DNA of 64,000 bases from Xenophilus sp. Marseille-Q4582 (GCF_916700565.1 NZ_CAKAKO010000002.1:62001-126000), one strand, 5' to 3'. Positions 46,889 to 57,868 are shown, numbered from the stretch's first letter. Notes: generated from the sequence alone by a model not told the origin. Numbers and translations: made by a program.

Positions 46889-47809
46889 TCAGTCGTCGAA
46901 GAAGTCGACCGGGACGCCCTGCACCTCGGTGCGCGTCATCCACACATGGCCGGCCTGCGGCTGGCGCTGCAGCTCGTCGGGGGGGCGGCCCTTTCGGCCG
47001 GTGGTGACGAACAGGGTGCGCAGGTCGTCGCCGCCGAAGCAGGGCATGGTCGGGCACTGGGCCGGCACGGGCAGCGATTGCTGCACGGCGCCTTCGGCGT
47101 CCAGGCACAGCAGCTGGGCGCCCTCGTACATCGCGACCCAGTACCGGCCCTGCGCGTCGAGCGTGGCGCCGTCGGGCCGGCCGCCATAGGGCTGGCCGGC
47201 GCTGGCGCAGCCGGCCTTGTCGGCGAACTGGTGCAGCACGCGCGCGGCGCCCAGGGTGTTGGTGACCGGCTGCCAGTCCCAGGCGCGGATGGCGTGGCTG
47301 GGTGTGTCGGTCCAATAGAGCGTGCGGGGCGTGAAGGCCAGGCCGTTGGCGGTGATGGCGTCGTTCAGCATGGGCTGCAGCGCCGGCTGCCGCCCTTCCC
47401 GCGCGTCCAGGCAATACAGCGTGGCGTCGCGCGCGGTCTTGGGCTCGTTGAGCGATCCGGCCCAGAAACGGCCCAACGGGTCGCATTTGCCGTCATTGAA
47501 CCGCAATGTCGCCGCATCGTGCGGGGCGGGCGCCATCAGCTGCAGCGCGCCGCCCCAGCTCGGGGCGCGGTAGACGCCGTCGCGCAGCGCCACCACCAGG
47601 CCGCCGCGCCGCGCGGGCGCGATGCAGCCGGGCTCCTGCGGCATCGGCCAGCGTTCGACTGGCACGTCGGCGTTCAGCACGCCGCGCGTTCGCAGCAGGG
47701 CGCGGCCGGGAATGTCGAGCCAGTACAGCGCGCCTTCGTGCGGATGCCAGAAGGGCGATTCGCCGAGCTCGCAGAGGCTGTGAGTGAGCGCAGTCCACAT
47801 GCCCGCCAT
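46889..47809 (-). CDS. SMP-30/gluconolactonase-family protein
   Basis: A 306-residue six-bladed beta-propeller lactonase; ATG 47809 (MAGMWTALTHSLCELGESPFW) or 47800. Family motifs: ELGESPFWHPHEGALYWLDI (metal-binding Glu near 16-18), RFNDGKCDPLGRFWAG (conserved Asn-Asp), DAITANGLAFTPRTLYWTDT (Asn ligand), and YGGRPDGATLDAQGRYWVA (Asp, catalytic region). Members hydrolyse sugar-acid lactones such as gluconolactone or arabinolactone. First gene of an operon with a GcvA-type regulator. Divergent from pgaA. Confidence 0.9.
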   Translation of the reverse strand: MAGMWTALTHSLCELGESPFWHPHEGALYWLDIPGRALLRTRGVLNADVPVERWPMPQEPGCIAPARRGGLVVALRDGVYRAPSWGGALQLMAPAPHDAATLRFNDGKCDPLGRFWAGSLNEPKTARDATLYCLDAREGRQPALQPMLNDAITANGLAFTPRTLYWTDTPSHAIRAWDWQPVTNTLGAARVLHQFADKAGCASAGQPYGGRPDGATLDAQGRYWVAMYEGAQLLCLDAEGAVQQSLPVPAQCPTMPCFGGDDLRTLFVTTGRKGRPPDELQRQPQAGHVWMTRTEVQGVPVDFFDD

Positions 47810-48247
47810 TGTGCGGGCGAGCGTGGGCGGTGCGGGCGGCGGCGGGCTTGGGCGGCCGACCGGCGCCAAGGGCCGTGGGAACAGCGGGCCCTGGCGCCGG
47901 ATGGCTGGACTGCCTCTGTCGAAAAGTTCTCGAACTTAGAACTTTCTATTTCAATCTATGCATCCAAATGTTGCTCGAACGGGGCGGCGCCGGGGCCTTG
48001 CCGGACGCTGCCCGCTGCGCCTCTTCCTCGAAAACACGGCATCGCTCCGCGCTGCCTGCCAGCCGCCAAGACGCTGCATGTTGTTTCATAAGAACGACAT
48101 GCATGAGTACAAAGTACTACATCTGATTTCATAGCGCCCGGGCGTTGCGGTCGTGCCGGGCCGGCGCACAGCGGCGCGGTCACCGGCAGGCACAAGTGCC
48201 CCCGCCATGCCTGGCCAGCCCGCTGCGCAACCGTGGCACCCCCACCC
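47810..48247. other. 438-base gap before pgaABCD with two palindromes
   Basis: No gene is supported here. A more A+T-rich patch (47920-47970) holds AAGTTC-TC-GAACTT (47924-47937), nested in a wider repeat GAAAAGTTCT/AGAACTTTC (47921-47946). A second one is AGTAC-AAA-GTACT (48106-48118). These could be operators for the divergent lactonase and pga operons. No convincing -35/-10 pair was found. Confidence 0.45.
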
Positions 48248-50878
48248 ATGACACTGCATCGGCCTCTACTTGCGAATCGGCGAACGCCGCTGGACAGCCG
48301 GCCGGCTGCGGCATTGCGCCGGGGCGCGGCGGCGCGCCTGCGCGGGCTCACGCTGCTGTGGGCCTGCGCCGGCTGCGTGGCCGCCACGGCGCAAGAGGCC
48401 GGCTCGCCCCCTGCCGTGGCGGCGGACGGCCCGGCCGCGCCCTATTCCAGCGCGGCGCATGACGCCTTGATCGCGGCCCGCCGCAACGGCCATCTGGCTC
48501 CGGGCGCGGTGCTCGCGCAACTGCAGGCGTGGCTGGCGCAGTCGCCGGCCCCTGCGGCGCCGCATGCGCGCCTGGCCTCCGACGCCATCGTGCTGGCGGC
48601 CGACCTGGGCCGCGCCTGCGACGCCGCCGCCCTGGGCCGCGCCGCGGGGCTCGACGCGGTGGCCGACTATGCGCTGGCGGCGCTGGTGGGCGCGGCGCGC
48701 CAATGCGCCGACACCGCGCTGCAGGGCCAGGCCATCCAGACCTGGCGTCAGCGCATGCCGCAGGCGCGCGAGCCGCTCTACCAGGCTGCCTTCTGGCACC
48801 TGGACACCGGCGACGTGGAAGGCGCCCGCCAGCTGGAACAGCGGCTGGCCCGGCCCGCGCCCGTGCCCACGCACGAACGCGTGTCGCTGCTCGAACTGCA
48901 GGCCGCGCTGGCACTGGCGCAGCAGCAGCGGATCCAGGCCCTCGGCCTGTACCAGCAATTGCTCGAACTGGCGCCGGACCATGCCTATGCCCGCCGCCAG
49001 AGCGTGCTGCTGCTGGCGCAAAGCGGCGGCAAGGCGGCGGCCTGGCCGCAGGCGCAGCACCTGCAGCAGGCGCGCCCGAGCCTGTTCTCGGCCCTGGAAC
49101 TGGCGACGCTGGAGCAGGGCGCGCTGGGCCAGCGGCTGGGCTGGGCCGTGACCGAACGCGACCTGCGCCTGGGCCCGCAGCGCCTGCAGCCGCTGGACGA
49201 GGTGGTGGCGCAGTTGCAGGACGCTCAGGCGCGGCATGCGGCACAGGCGGCCCAGGCCCCGGCGGCGCAGCGGGCCGCCTGGGACGCCCTGCTGCTGCAG
49301 CTGCAGGCGGACCAGGTGCTGGGCGAGGTGGAGCGCGGCCGGGCGCCGGCCGCCATCGCGCTGTACGAGCGCCTGGCCCGCCCCGGCGTGCAGCCGCCCT
49401 TCCACGCCCAGGTGGCGGCGGCGCGCGCCCTGGCCCTGGCCGGCCGCTCGCACGACGCGGTCCGGCGGTACGAACAGGCGCTGGCCGGCGCCAACCCGGC
49501 GGACTACGCGGTGTGGGAAGCCCGCGTGGGCCTGGTCTACGCCTATGCGGACGCGGGCCGCTTCGACGACGCGCAGGCGCTGCTGGACCGCCTGGGCGCC
49601 GAGACGCCCCTGTTCCTGCGCCAGGCGCCGCTGGCGCAGACACCCAACCCCGACTACACCTTGCTGCAGGACACCCAGGGACAGCTGCTGCTGATGGGCG
49701 ACCAGCTGCAGCAGGCGCAGGCGCTTTTCGCGCGCCTGCAGGCGGCCGCTGGCATGAACACCGGCTTTCGCGCCGGCGCGGCCACCACGGCGCTGCGGCG
49801 CCAGCGGCCCGAAGCAGCAATGGCGCAGTACCGGGCCGTGCTGGCCGACGACCCGCAGAGCCTGCATGCGCGCGCCAGCCAGGCCGACGCCCTGATGACC
49901 GCCCAGGAATGGCGCGCCGCGCGCAGCGTGTTGGCCTCGCTCACGCACGACGCCGACGACGAGGGCGTCGTGCAGCGCACCGCCGCGCGGCACCGCCAGG
50001 CCGTGGCGCCGCGGCTGGAGCTCGACACCGCGCGCGAGACCGGCAACCTCGCTTCCGCAGACCGTGTCTGGCTGTTCGAGGGCCGCCTGAGCTCGGCGCT
50101 GCTGGACGATGCCTGGCGCGTGCATGCCAGCCATGCGCGCGCCCAGGGCCGCACCGACCTGGGCGCACCGCACCACTGGCAGCGCACCGCGCTGGGCCTG
50201 GGCTGGACGCAGGGCCGCTGGCAGGCGCAGGCCCAGCTGCAGCAGGCCAACACCGGGCCCCATCGCAGCAGCCTGGGCGCCGCCGTGGACTACCGCGCCA
50301 GTGACCGGCTGCGCCTGGCCGCGCGCTACGACGGCGACAGCCCGCAGACGCCCTGGCGCGCGCGCGCCGCCGGCATCGGCGCCCGCGCGCTGGCCCTGGA
50401 GGCGCGCTGGGTGCACAGCGAAAGCCGCGAACTCCGGCTGAACGTGGAACGGCTGGCGCTGAGCGATGGCAACCGCCGCCACGGCACCGGCCTCGAATGG
50501 CGCGAACGCTGGATCGGTGGGCCCCGTCTGCAGTTGGAGACCACCCTGGGCGCCGACATGGGCCGCTACGCGCACCAGGAGCGGCCCTACTTCAGCCCGG
50601 CGCGCGAACACACGGTGCAGGCCGGTGTGCGCGCGCAATGGCTGACCTGGCGCGAGTACGAGCGCAGCTTCTTCCAGTCGGTCGAGCTCAGCGCCGGCCG
50701 CTATTCGCAATCGGACTTCGGCGGCGGCGCCCTCTGGCGCCTGAGCTACGAACACCGCTGGCAGCTCGGGCCCGAGGCGCAGCTCCGCTACGGCGCGTCG
50801 GTGGGCCGCCACCCCTACGACGGCCGGCACGAGCGCCAGACCCGCCTGTACCTGCAGCTTTCCATTCCCCTGTCATGA
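48248..50878 (+). CDS. pgaA: Poly-beta-1,6-GlcNAc export porin PgaA
   Basis: An 876-residue outer-membrane exporter of PNAG. Start ATG 48248 (MTLHRPLL); a GTG at 48233 is possible. A signal-like segment (about 28-53, LTLLWACAGCVAATA) is followed by tetratricopeptide-like helical repeats (about 70-520, for example ALALAGRSHDAVRRYEQAL and ALFARLQAAAG), then a beta-barrel from about 560 with alternating aromatic strands. The chain ends LYLQLSIPLS, a typical barrel-end strand. In E. coli, PgaA guides deacetylated polymer through the outer membrane. Stop overlaps the pgaB start (ATGA). Confidence 0.92.
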   Translation: MTLHRPLLANRRTPLDSRPAAALRRGAAARLRGLTLLWACAGCVAATAQEAGSPPAVAADGPAAPYSSAAHDALIAARRNGHLAPGAVLAQLQAWLAQSPAPAAPHARLASDAIVLAADLGRACDAAALGRAAGLDAVADYALAALVGAARQCADTALQGQAIQTWRQRMPQAREPLYQAAFWHLDTGDVEGARQLEQRLARPAPVPTHERVSLLELQAALALAQQQRIQALGLYQQLLELAPDHAYARRQSVLLLAQSGGKAAAWPQAQHLQQARPSLFSALELATLEQGALGQRLGWAVTERDLRLGPQRLQPLDEVVAQLQDAQARHAAQAAQAPAAQRAAWDALLLQLQADQVLGEVERGRAPAAIALYERLARPGVQPPFHAQVAAARALALAGRSHDAVRRYEQALAGANPADYAVWEARVGLVYAYADAGRFDDAQALLDRLGAETPLFLRQAPLAQTPNPDYTLLQDTQGQLLLMGDQLQQAQALFARLQAAAGMNTGFRAGAATTALRRQRPEAAMAQYRAVLADDPQSLHARASQADALMTAQEWRAARSVLASLTHDADDEGVVQRTAARHRQAVAPRLELDTARETGNLASADRVWLFEGRLSSALLDDAWRVHASHARAQGRTDLGAPHHWQRTALGLGWTQGRWQAQAQLQQANTGPHRSSLGAAVDYRASDRLRLAARYDGDSPQTPWRARAAGIGARALALEARWVHSESRELRLNVERLALSDGNRRHGTGLEWRERWIGGPRLQLETTLGADMGRYAHQERPYFSPAREHTVQAGVRAQWLTWREYERSFFQSVELSAGRYSQSDFGGGALWRLSYEHRWQLGPEAQLRYGASVGRHPYDGRHERQTRLYLQLSIPLS

Positions 50879-52947
50879 CGCCCCGCCGCCGCGTTCCCTT
50901 TCTGAACCGCCGCCAGCTGCTGGCCGGCGGCCTGCTCATGGCCGCCGGCCTGCCCAGCCTGCGTCTGCGGGCCGCGGCCCTGCCGGCAGCCGACGCCGAC
51001 GACGGCCAGACCTTCCGCGCCCTCGCCTTCCACGACGTGCTCGCGCAGATCCGGGAAGCCTTCGAGCACGGCGCCGACGGCACGGCCGTGAGCGAAAGCA
51101 CGCTGATCGACTTCTTCTCGTGGCTGCAGGCCAACGGCTACCACGCGGTGAGCCTGCAGCAGGTGCTGGACGCGCGCGCCGGCGGCGCGCCGCTGCCGCC
51201 GCGCGCGGTGCTGCTGAGCTTCGACGACGGCTACCGCAGCACCTACGAAAAGGTGTTCCCGCTGCTGCGCCAGTACCGCTTTCCGGCCGTGTTCGCGCTG
51301 GTGTCGAGCTGGCTCGAAGTGCCGCAGGGCCAGCAGGTGCGCTACGGCGACCGCTGGGTGCCGCGCGAGCATTTCGTGCGCTGGGAAGAGGCCGCGGAGA
51401 TGGCGCGATCGGGCTGGGTCGAACTGGCCAGCCATTCGCACGACCTGCATCAGGGCGTGCCGGGCAATCCGCAGGGCAACCTGCTGCCCGCCGCCACCAC
51501 GCTGCGCTACGGCGACGAGCCGGGCCGCTACGAAAGCGTGCAGGCCCACATGCAGCGCATCGAGGCCGACCTGCGACGCAGCCGCGAGTTGATCGAAGCC
51601 CGCACGGGCGCCCGTGTGCGCTCGCTGGCCTGGCCCTATGGCGCCTACCACGCGCAGGCACTGGAGGCGGCGCGCCGGGCCGGCCTGGCGATCACCTTCA
51701 CGCTCGAGGACGGCCCGAACGACCGCCAGGTGCCGCTGTCCGCGCTGCGCCGGGCCCTGCCGTCCTACGAGTTGGAGTCGCCGCAGTACCTGTGGCTGCT
51801 GCGCAAGCCCGCCGGCCTGGAGCCGGGGCACGTCAACCGGGTCATGCACGTGGACCTGGACTATGTGTACGACCCCGACCCGGCGCAGCAGGAGCGCAAC
51901 CTGTCGCTGCTGGTCGAGCGGGTCGCCACGGTGATGCCGCGCGCCGTGTTCCTGCAGGCCTATGCCGACCCCGACGGCGACGGCGTCGCCGACGCCCTCT
52001 ACTTCCCCAACCGGCACCTGCCGGTGCGTGCCGACCTGTTCAGCCGCGCCGCCTGGCAGCTCTACACCCGCGCGGGCGCCAAGGTGTACGCGTGGATGCC
52101 GGTGATGGCCTTCCGCCTGCCGGCCGGGCATGCGCTGGCGGCGCAGGTGGTGCGCGCCCAGGCACCCCAGGCCGCCCAGGGCCGCTATCACCGGCTCACG
52201 CCCTTCGACGCCCGGGTGCGGGCGCTGATCGGCGACCTCTACGAAGACCTGGGCCGCCATGCGCGCTTCCAGGGCCTGCTGTTCCACGACGACGCCATGC
52301 TCGGCGACGACGAGGACACCAGCGAGGCCGCACTGTCCACCTACCGCCAGTGGGGGTTGCCGGCCGACGTGGCGGCGATCCGCGCCGACGCGGCGCTGAT
52401 GCGCCGCTGGACCGAGGCCAAGACCCGCCACCTGATCGACTTCACGCACGAACTGCGCGCACGCACGGCCGCCTGGCAGCCCGACCTGGAAACCGCGCGC
52501 AACCTGTACGCGCGACCGGTGCTGGAGCCCGAGGCGCGGCAGTGGTTCGCGCAGGACTACGAGGCCTCGCTGGCGGCCTACGACTATGTCGCGCTGATGG
52601 CCATGCCGCGCATGGAGGAAGTGGCCGATGCCCAGGCCTGGCTGGCGCAGCTGGCGCGCCGCGTCGCCGCCACGCCCGGCGGCGCCGAACGCACCTTGTT
52701 CGAGCTGCAGGCGCGCGACTGGCGCAGCGGCCAGCCGGTGCCCGACGCCGAGCTGCAGGCGCAATGGCAGCTGCTGCAACAGCTGGGCATGCGCCACCTG
52801 GGCTACTACCCCGACGACTTCCACCACGACCAGCCCTCGCTGGCGCTGCTGCGGCGCATGCTGTCCACCCGGCGTGAGCTGGCGCGCGAGCTGCCGCGCG
52901 AGCCGCAGCCCGGGGCGGGCGCGCGCGCACAGAGGGGCGGCGCATGA
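50875..52947 (+). CDS. pgaB: Poly-beta-1,6-GlcNAc N-deacetylase PgaB
   Basis: A 690-residue periplasmic enzyme; start MTPRRRVPFLNRRQLLAGG at 50875. The signal has a twin-arginine look (NRRQLLAGGLLMAAG), where E. coli PgaB is a lipoprotein. The N-terminal polysaccharide deacetylase domain holds LLSFDDGYRSTYE (about residues 111-123; metal-binding Asp-Asp) and ELASHSHDLHQG (His-x-x-x-His), and SLAWPYGAYH. The C-terminal glycoside-hydrolase-like domain (about 315-680) has HVDLDYVYDPDPAQQERN and GLLFHDDAMLGDDED. It partly deacetylates PNAG so it can be exported. Coupled by four-base overlaps to pgaA and pgaC. Confidence 0.95.
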   Translation: MTPRRRVPFLNRRQLLAGGLLMAAGLPSLRLRAAALPAADADDGQTFRALAFHDVLAQIREAFEHGADGTAVSESTLIDFFSWLQANGYHAVSLQQVLDARAGGAPLPPRAVLLSFDDGYRSTYEKVFPLLRQYRFPAVFALVSSWLEVPQGQQVRYGDRWVPREHFVRWEEAAEMARSGWVELASHSHDLHQGVPGNPQGNLLPAATTLRYGDEPGRYESVQAHMQRIEADLRRSRELIEARTGARVRSLAWPYGAYHAQALEAARRAGLAITFTLEDGPNDRQVPLSALRRALPSYELESPQYLWLLRKPAGLEPGHVNRVMHVDLDYVYDPDPAQQERNLSLLVERVATVMPRAVFLQAYADPDGDGVADALYFPNRHLPVRADLFSRAAWQLYTRAGAKVYAWMPVMAFRLPAGHALAAQVVRAQAPQAAQGRYHRLTPFDARVRALIGDLYEDLGRHARFQGLLFHDDAMLGDDEDTSEAALSTYRQWGLPADVAAIRADAALMRRWTEAKTRHLIDFTHELRARTAAWQPDLETARNLYARPVLEPEARQWFAQDYEASLAAYDYVALMAMPRMEEVADAQAWLAQLARRVAATPGGAERTLFELQARDWRSGQPVPDAELQAQWQLLQQLGMRHLGYYPDDFHHDQPSLALLRRMLSTRRELARELPREPQPGAGARAQRGGA

Positions 52948-54221
52948 GCACCGGCTTCGTCCATGACGCGCTGCCGGCGCTGGTCTTCGGCTTCGTCTTC
53001 TATTACCCCTTCTTCATGGCCTATGTCTGGATGGCCGGCGGCCTGGCCCATGCCTGGGTCTTCGAGCGCGGCAGCGACTACCGCCAGCCGCCGGCCCAGC
53101 TGGCGGGCCTGGCGGAGTGGCCGCTGGTCACGGTCACGGTGCCCTGCTTCAACGAGGAGCCGCACATCGCCGAAGTGATCGGGCAGCTGATGCGCTCGAC
53201 CTATCCGAACTACGAGGTCATCGCCATCAACGACGGCAGCAGCGACGGCACCGGGGCCGCGCTGGACCGGCTGGCGCGCCAGTACCCACGGCTGCGCGTG
53301 ATCCACAACGCGCAGAACCAGGGCAAGGCCGTGAGCCTGAACACGGCCTGCCAGCTCGGCGCGGGCGAGTACATCCTGGGCGTGGACGGCGATGCGCTGG
53401 TGGACCCGCATGCCATCCACTGGATGGTGGCGCCGATGCTGCAGTTCGAGCGCATCGGGGCCGTGACCGGCAACCCGCGCATCCGCACCCGCACCACCCT
53501 GCTGGGCCGCATGCAGGTCGGCGAGTTCTCTTCCATCATCGGCCTGATCAAGCGCAGCCAGCAGCTCATCGGACCCTTGTTCACCGTCTCGGGCGTGCTG
53601 GCCATGTTCAGGCGCAAGGCCGTGATCGAGGCCGGCTTCTGGAGCCCCGATGTGCTGACCGAGGACATCGACATGAGCTGGAAGCTGCAGCTGCGCGGCT
53701 GGCAGTTGCGCTTCGAGCCGCGCGCGCTGTGCTGGATCCTCATGCCTGAGACGCTGCGCGGGCTGTGGAAGCAGCGCCTGCGCTGGGCGGTGGGCGGCAT
53801 CCAGACCATGACGCGCTACACCGCCCAGGTGCTGCACCCGCGCCGCTGGCGCCTGTGGCCGGTCTACTTCGAATACATGACCAGCGTGCTGTGGGCCTAT
53901 GCCATGGCCTTCGTGCTGGTCATGGGCCTGCTGCGGCCTCTGCTGCCCGAGGCGTCGCACTGGCAGACCGCCCTGCTGCCGCAGTGGCAGGGCATGCTGC
54001 TGGCGCTGACCTGCATGCTGCAGATGTTCGCCAGCCTGTGGATCGACCGCCGCTACGACCGCGACCTGCTGCGCTACTACTTCAGCGCCATCTGGTACCC
54101 CGTCGCCTTCTGGGCCATCACCATGGTGGCCACGGTGGTGGCCCTGCCCTCCGCCCTGCTGCGCCGACGCGGCAAGCGCGCCATCTGGACCAGTCCCGAC
54201 CGAGGAGTCACCGATGCCTGA
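52944..54221 (+). CDS. pgaC: Poly-beta-1,6-GlcNAc synthase PgaC
   Basis: A 425-residue GT2 synthase that polymerises UDP-GlcNAc and moves the chain across the inner membrane. N-terminal helix FVFYYPFFMAYVWMAGG, then catalytic motifs VTVPCFNEEPHI (about 65-76), NDGSSDGTG, VDGDALVDPHA, LTEDIDMSWKLQLRGW, and KQRLRWAVGG (the QxxRW motif). Three or more helices close the chain. Typical length for PgaC. Overlaps pgaB by four bases and pgaD by eight. Confidence 0.96.
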   Translation: MSTGFVHDALPALVFGFVFYYPFFMAYVWMAGGLAHAWVFERGSDYRQPPAQLAGLAEWPLVTVTVPCFNEEPHIAEVIGQLMRSTYPNYEVIAINDGSSDGTGAALDRLARQYPRLRVIHNAQNQGKAVSLNTACQLGAGEYILGVDGDALVDPHAIHWMVAPMLQFERIGAVTGNPRIRTRTTLLGRMQVGEFSSIIGLIKRSQQLIGPLFTVSGVLAMFRRKAVIEAGFWSPDVLTEDIDMSWKLQLRGWQLRFEPRALCWILMPETLRGLWKQRLRWAVGGIQTMTRYTAQVLHPRRWRLWPVYFEYMTSVLWAYAMAFVLVMGLLRPLLPEASHWQTALLPQWQGMLLALTCMLQMFASLWIDRRYDRDLLRYYFSAIWYPVAFWAITMVATVVALPSALLRRRGKRAIWTSPDRGVTDA

Positions 54222-54786
54222 AAGCCCTGTGTCACCCGCCGCCATCGCCGCACCCGCCCCCGCGCCGATGGACGCCCCGCGCCTGTGGGGCCAACCGCCC
54301 CACGTGCAGGAGCCGATCATCGATGCGGCCCGCATCCCGCTGTCCGCCTACGGGCCGCGCTGGTCGCCGGCCCGCAGGCTCAGGATCTGCCTGTGGCTGC
54401 GCGTGCTGCGGCCGCTGTTCACGGGCGCGGTCTGGGCCGTTGCCGGGTACCACGCCTGGCGCTACCTGCGCGACGCATCGGCGCAGCCGGCCACGCAGCA
54501 GTTGCTGCTGCTCTACGCGCTGGTCATCGGCGTCATCTGCGCGCTCATGCTCGTGGCCGCGCCGCTGCGCCGGCGCCAGTGGCGGCAGCCGCCGGTCTCA
54601 CACGCGGACGACTCCTCGCTGATGGCGCTGGCCGAATATGTCGAGCTGCCGCCCACCCAGCTGAGCCAGTACCGCCAGGCCAGGCTGCTGCTGGTGCACC
54701 ACAACCGCCAGGGCCGCCTGCGCGAGGCGCAGGACACCACGCCCGGCGATCTGCGCGACGCCCCATTCATGCGCGCCGCGGCCTGA
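54214..54786 (+). CDS. pgaD: PgaD-like biofilm polysaccharide accessory protein
   Basis: A 190-residue protein with two helices (about residues 67-83 and 98-116, LLLLYALVIGVICALMLVAA) and cytoplasmic tails. The position, the eight-base overlap with pgaC and this topology match PgaD, which supports PgaC activity and, in E. coli, forms part of a c-di-GMP receptor. The N-terminal 25 residues are Ala/Pro-rich, and the protein is longer than E. coli PgaD (137). Confidence 0.85.
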   Translation: MPESPVSPAAIAAPAPAPMDAPRLWGQPPHVQEPIIDAARIPLSAYGPRWSPARRLRICLWLRVLRPLFTGAVWAVAGYHAWRYLRDASAQPATQQLLLLYALVIGVICALMLVAAPLRRRQWRQPPVSHADDSSLMALAEYVELPPTQLSQYRQARLLLVHHNRQGRLREAQDTTPGDLRDAPFMRAAA

Positions 54787-54828
54787 AACCGCCCCCCTGG
54801 CTCGGGTTCCAGCGGCCTGCGAAGGTCC

Positions 54829-54863
54829 CAAAAAAAACCCGCCGGCGCAAGGCGCGGGCGGGC
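54829..54863 (-). terminator. Rho-independent terminator of the nitrogen operon
   Basis: On the minus strand a G+C-rich stem (CCCGCCCGCGC and GCGCCGGCGGG with a CTT loop) is followed by TTTTTTTT (54830-54837 on the plus strand are A). It sits about 105 bases after the amtB stop and so ends porin-glnK-amtB. It may also stop pgaABCD read-through from the other side. Confidence 0.8.
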
Positions 54864-54968
54864 GAACATCCAAAGGAGACTCTTGCTGAAAACTCGGTCT
54901 GCGACCCAGGCCCCGCCAGAGGCCGGATCGCGGGACCGGCCCCTCGGTGGAGGCCGGCCCGAGGGCGA

Positions 54969-56366
54969 TCAACGGTTGTAGGCCGTTTCGCCGTGCGAGG
55001 AAATGTCCAGGCCTTCGCGCTCTTCTTCCTCGCTCACGCGGATGCCCACTGTGAGGTCGGCGATCTTGAAGGCGATGAAGGCGACCACGGCGGACCACAC
55101 GATGGTGAACAGCACGCTCTTGATCTGGATCCAGACCTGCGCGCCCATCGAGAAGGTGTCGGGGGTCAGGCCACCGGTGCCGCCCAGGCCCTGGGCCGCG
55201 AACACACCGGTCAGGATGGCGCCGACGATGCCGCAGACGCCATGCACGCCGAACACGTCGAAGGCGTCGTCGGCCTTGAGCATGCGCTTCAAGCCGCCCA
55301 CGCCCCACAGGCCGACGAAGCCGGCGACCACGCCCAGCACGATGGAGCCCATCGGGCCGACGAAGCCGGCGGCCGGCGTGACGGCCACCAGGCCGCCGAC
55401 GGCGCCCGAAGCGGCACCCAGCATCGACGCCTTGCCCTTGTGCAGCGCCTCGCCCAGGATCCAGGCCAGCGTCGCGGCCGAGGTGGCCAGCACGGTGTTG
55501 ATGAAGGCCAGGCCCGCACCGCCATTGGCGGCACCGGCGGAGCCGGCGTTGAAGCCGAACCAGCCCACCCACAGCAGCGAGGCACCGACCATGGTCAGCG
55601 TCAGCGAATGGGGCGTGAACGCTTCCTTGCCGAAGCCGATGCGCTTGCCCACCACGTAGGCGCCCACCAGGCCGGCGACGCCGGCGTTGATGTGCACCAC
55701 GGTGCCGCCCGCGAAGTCCAGCGCGCCGTCCTGCGCCAGCAGGCCACCGCCCCAGACGATGTGGGCCATGGGCAGGTAGCTGAAGGTGAACCACAGCACC
55801 GAGAACACCAGCACGCCGGCGAACTTGGCACGCTCGGCGAAGGCGCCCACGATCAGCGCCACGGTGATGGCGGCGAAGGTGCCCTGGAAGGAGATGAACA
55901 CATGCTCCGGAATGGTGGTCAACGCACCGAAGGTTTCGGTCGTGACGCCGCTCAGGAACAGCTTCTCGAAGCTGCCGATGAAGCTGCCGTCACCCGTGAA
56001 GGCCAGGCTGTAGCCGTAGATGGACCACAGCAGGCTGATGAGCGAGAAGATCACGAAGACCTGCATCAGCACCGACAGCATGTTCTTGCTGCGGCCCAGG
56101 CCGCCGTAGAACAGGGCCAGGCCCGGGATGGTCATCAGGATGACCAGCAGCGTGGAGGTCAGCATCCAGGCGGTGTCGCCCGAATCGACCTTGGGCGCGG
56201 GCGCGGCGGCCTCAGGAGCCGCAGCGGCTGCGGCAGCAGGCTCGGCAGCGGCCGGGGCCGTCACGGCGGGCGCTTCGGCGGGCGGCGTCTGGGCGCTGGC
56301 GCCCAGACCCAGGGTGAGGACGCTCAGGCCGAGCGCCAACGATGCAAGCAGTTTTTTCATGTCCAT
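54969..56366 (-). CDS. amtB: Ammonium transporter AmtB
   Basis: A 465-residue ammonium channel. Signal peptide (residues 1-25) and an Ala/Pro-rich N-terminal extension (about 27-58) precede eleven helices. Marks: TIPGLALFYGGLGRSKNMLSV (about 78-98), FAGGTVVHINAGVAG and FDVFGVHGVCG with the two pore histidines, and a C-terminal tail EEEEREGLDISSHGETAY that docks the PII protein. It lies 34 bases after glnK in a nitrogen-regulated operon. Confidence 0.96.
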   Translation of the reverse strand: MDMKKLLASLALGLSVLTLGLGASAQTPPAEAPAVTAPAAAEPAAAAAAAPEAAAPAPKVDSGDTAWMLTSTLLVILMTIPGLALFYGGLGRSKNMLSVLMQVFVIFSLISLLWSIYGYSLAFTGDGSFIGSFEKLFLSGVTTETFGALTTIPEHVFISFQGTFAAITVALIVGAFAERAKFAGVLVFSVLWFTFSYLPMAHIVWGGGLLAQDGALDFAGGTVVHINAGVAGLVGAYVVGKRIGFGKEAFTPHSLTLTMVGASLLWVGWFGFNAGSAGAANGGAGLAFINTVLATSAATLAWILGEALHKGKASMLGAASGAVGGLVAVTPAAGFVGPMGSIVLGVVAGFVGLWGVGGLKRMLKADDAFDVFGVHGVCGIVGAILTGVFAAQGLGGTGGLTPDTFSMGAQVWIQIKSVLFTIVWSAVVAFIAFKIADLTVGIRVSEEEEREGLDISSHGETAYNR

Positions 56367-56400
56367 TTGCCTTGTTCTTGTGCGTCGCTGTGTGCGTGGT

Positions 56401-57705
<1,305 letters not shown>

Positions 57706-57707
57706 TT

Positions 57708-57723
57708 AGCAGGGACCGTGCCA
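57708..57723 (-). promoter_or_regulatory. Sigma-54 (RpoN) promoter
   Basis: On the minus strand TGGCACGGTCCCTGCT matches the -24/-12 consensus TGGCAC-N5-TTGCW with the GG and GC elements spaced by exactly ten bases. The start site would be near 57696, leaving a leader of about 35 bases before the porin ATG at 57662. A convincing NtrC enhancer was not found by eye. Confidence 0.8.
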
Positions 57724-57868
57724 AAGTGCACGCCGGAGGGAGGCGGGGGCTGCCTGCGCAGAGGCACCCGCAGGGAAAGCGCGGCACCATCGACCCCATG
57801 CCAGGTGTGTGCGGACACGGGCCCCGCCGCGACGGCCCGCATGCACCAAATCAGGGAGTCGCACGTTC

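Noticed and set aside
57724-57868. NtrC enhancer sites upstream of the sigma-54 promoter
   Set aside because: Single GCACC/GGTG half-sites occur, but no properly spaced pair was found.
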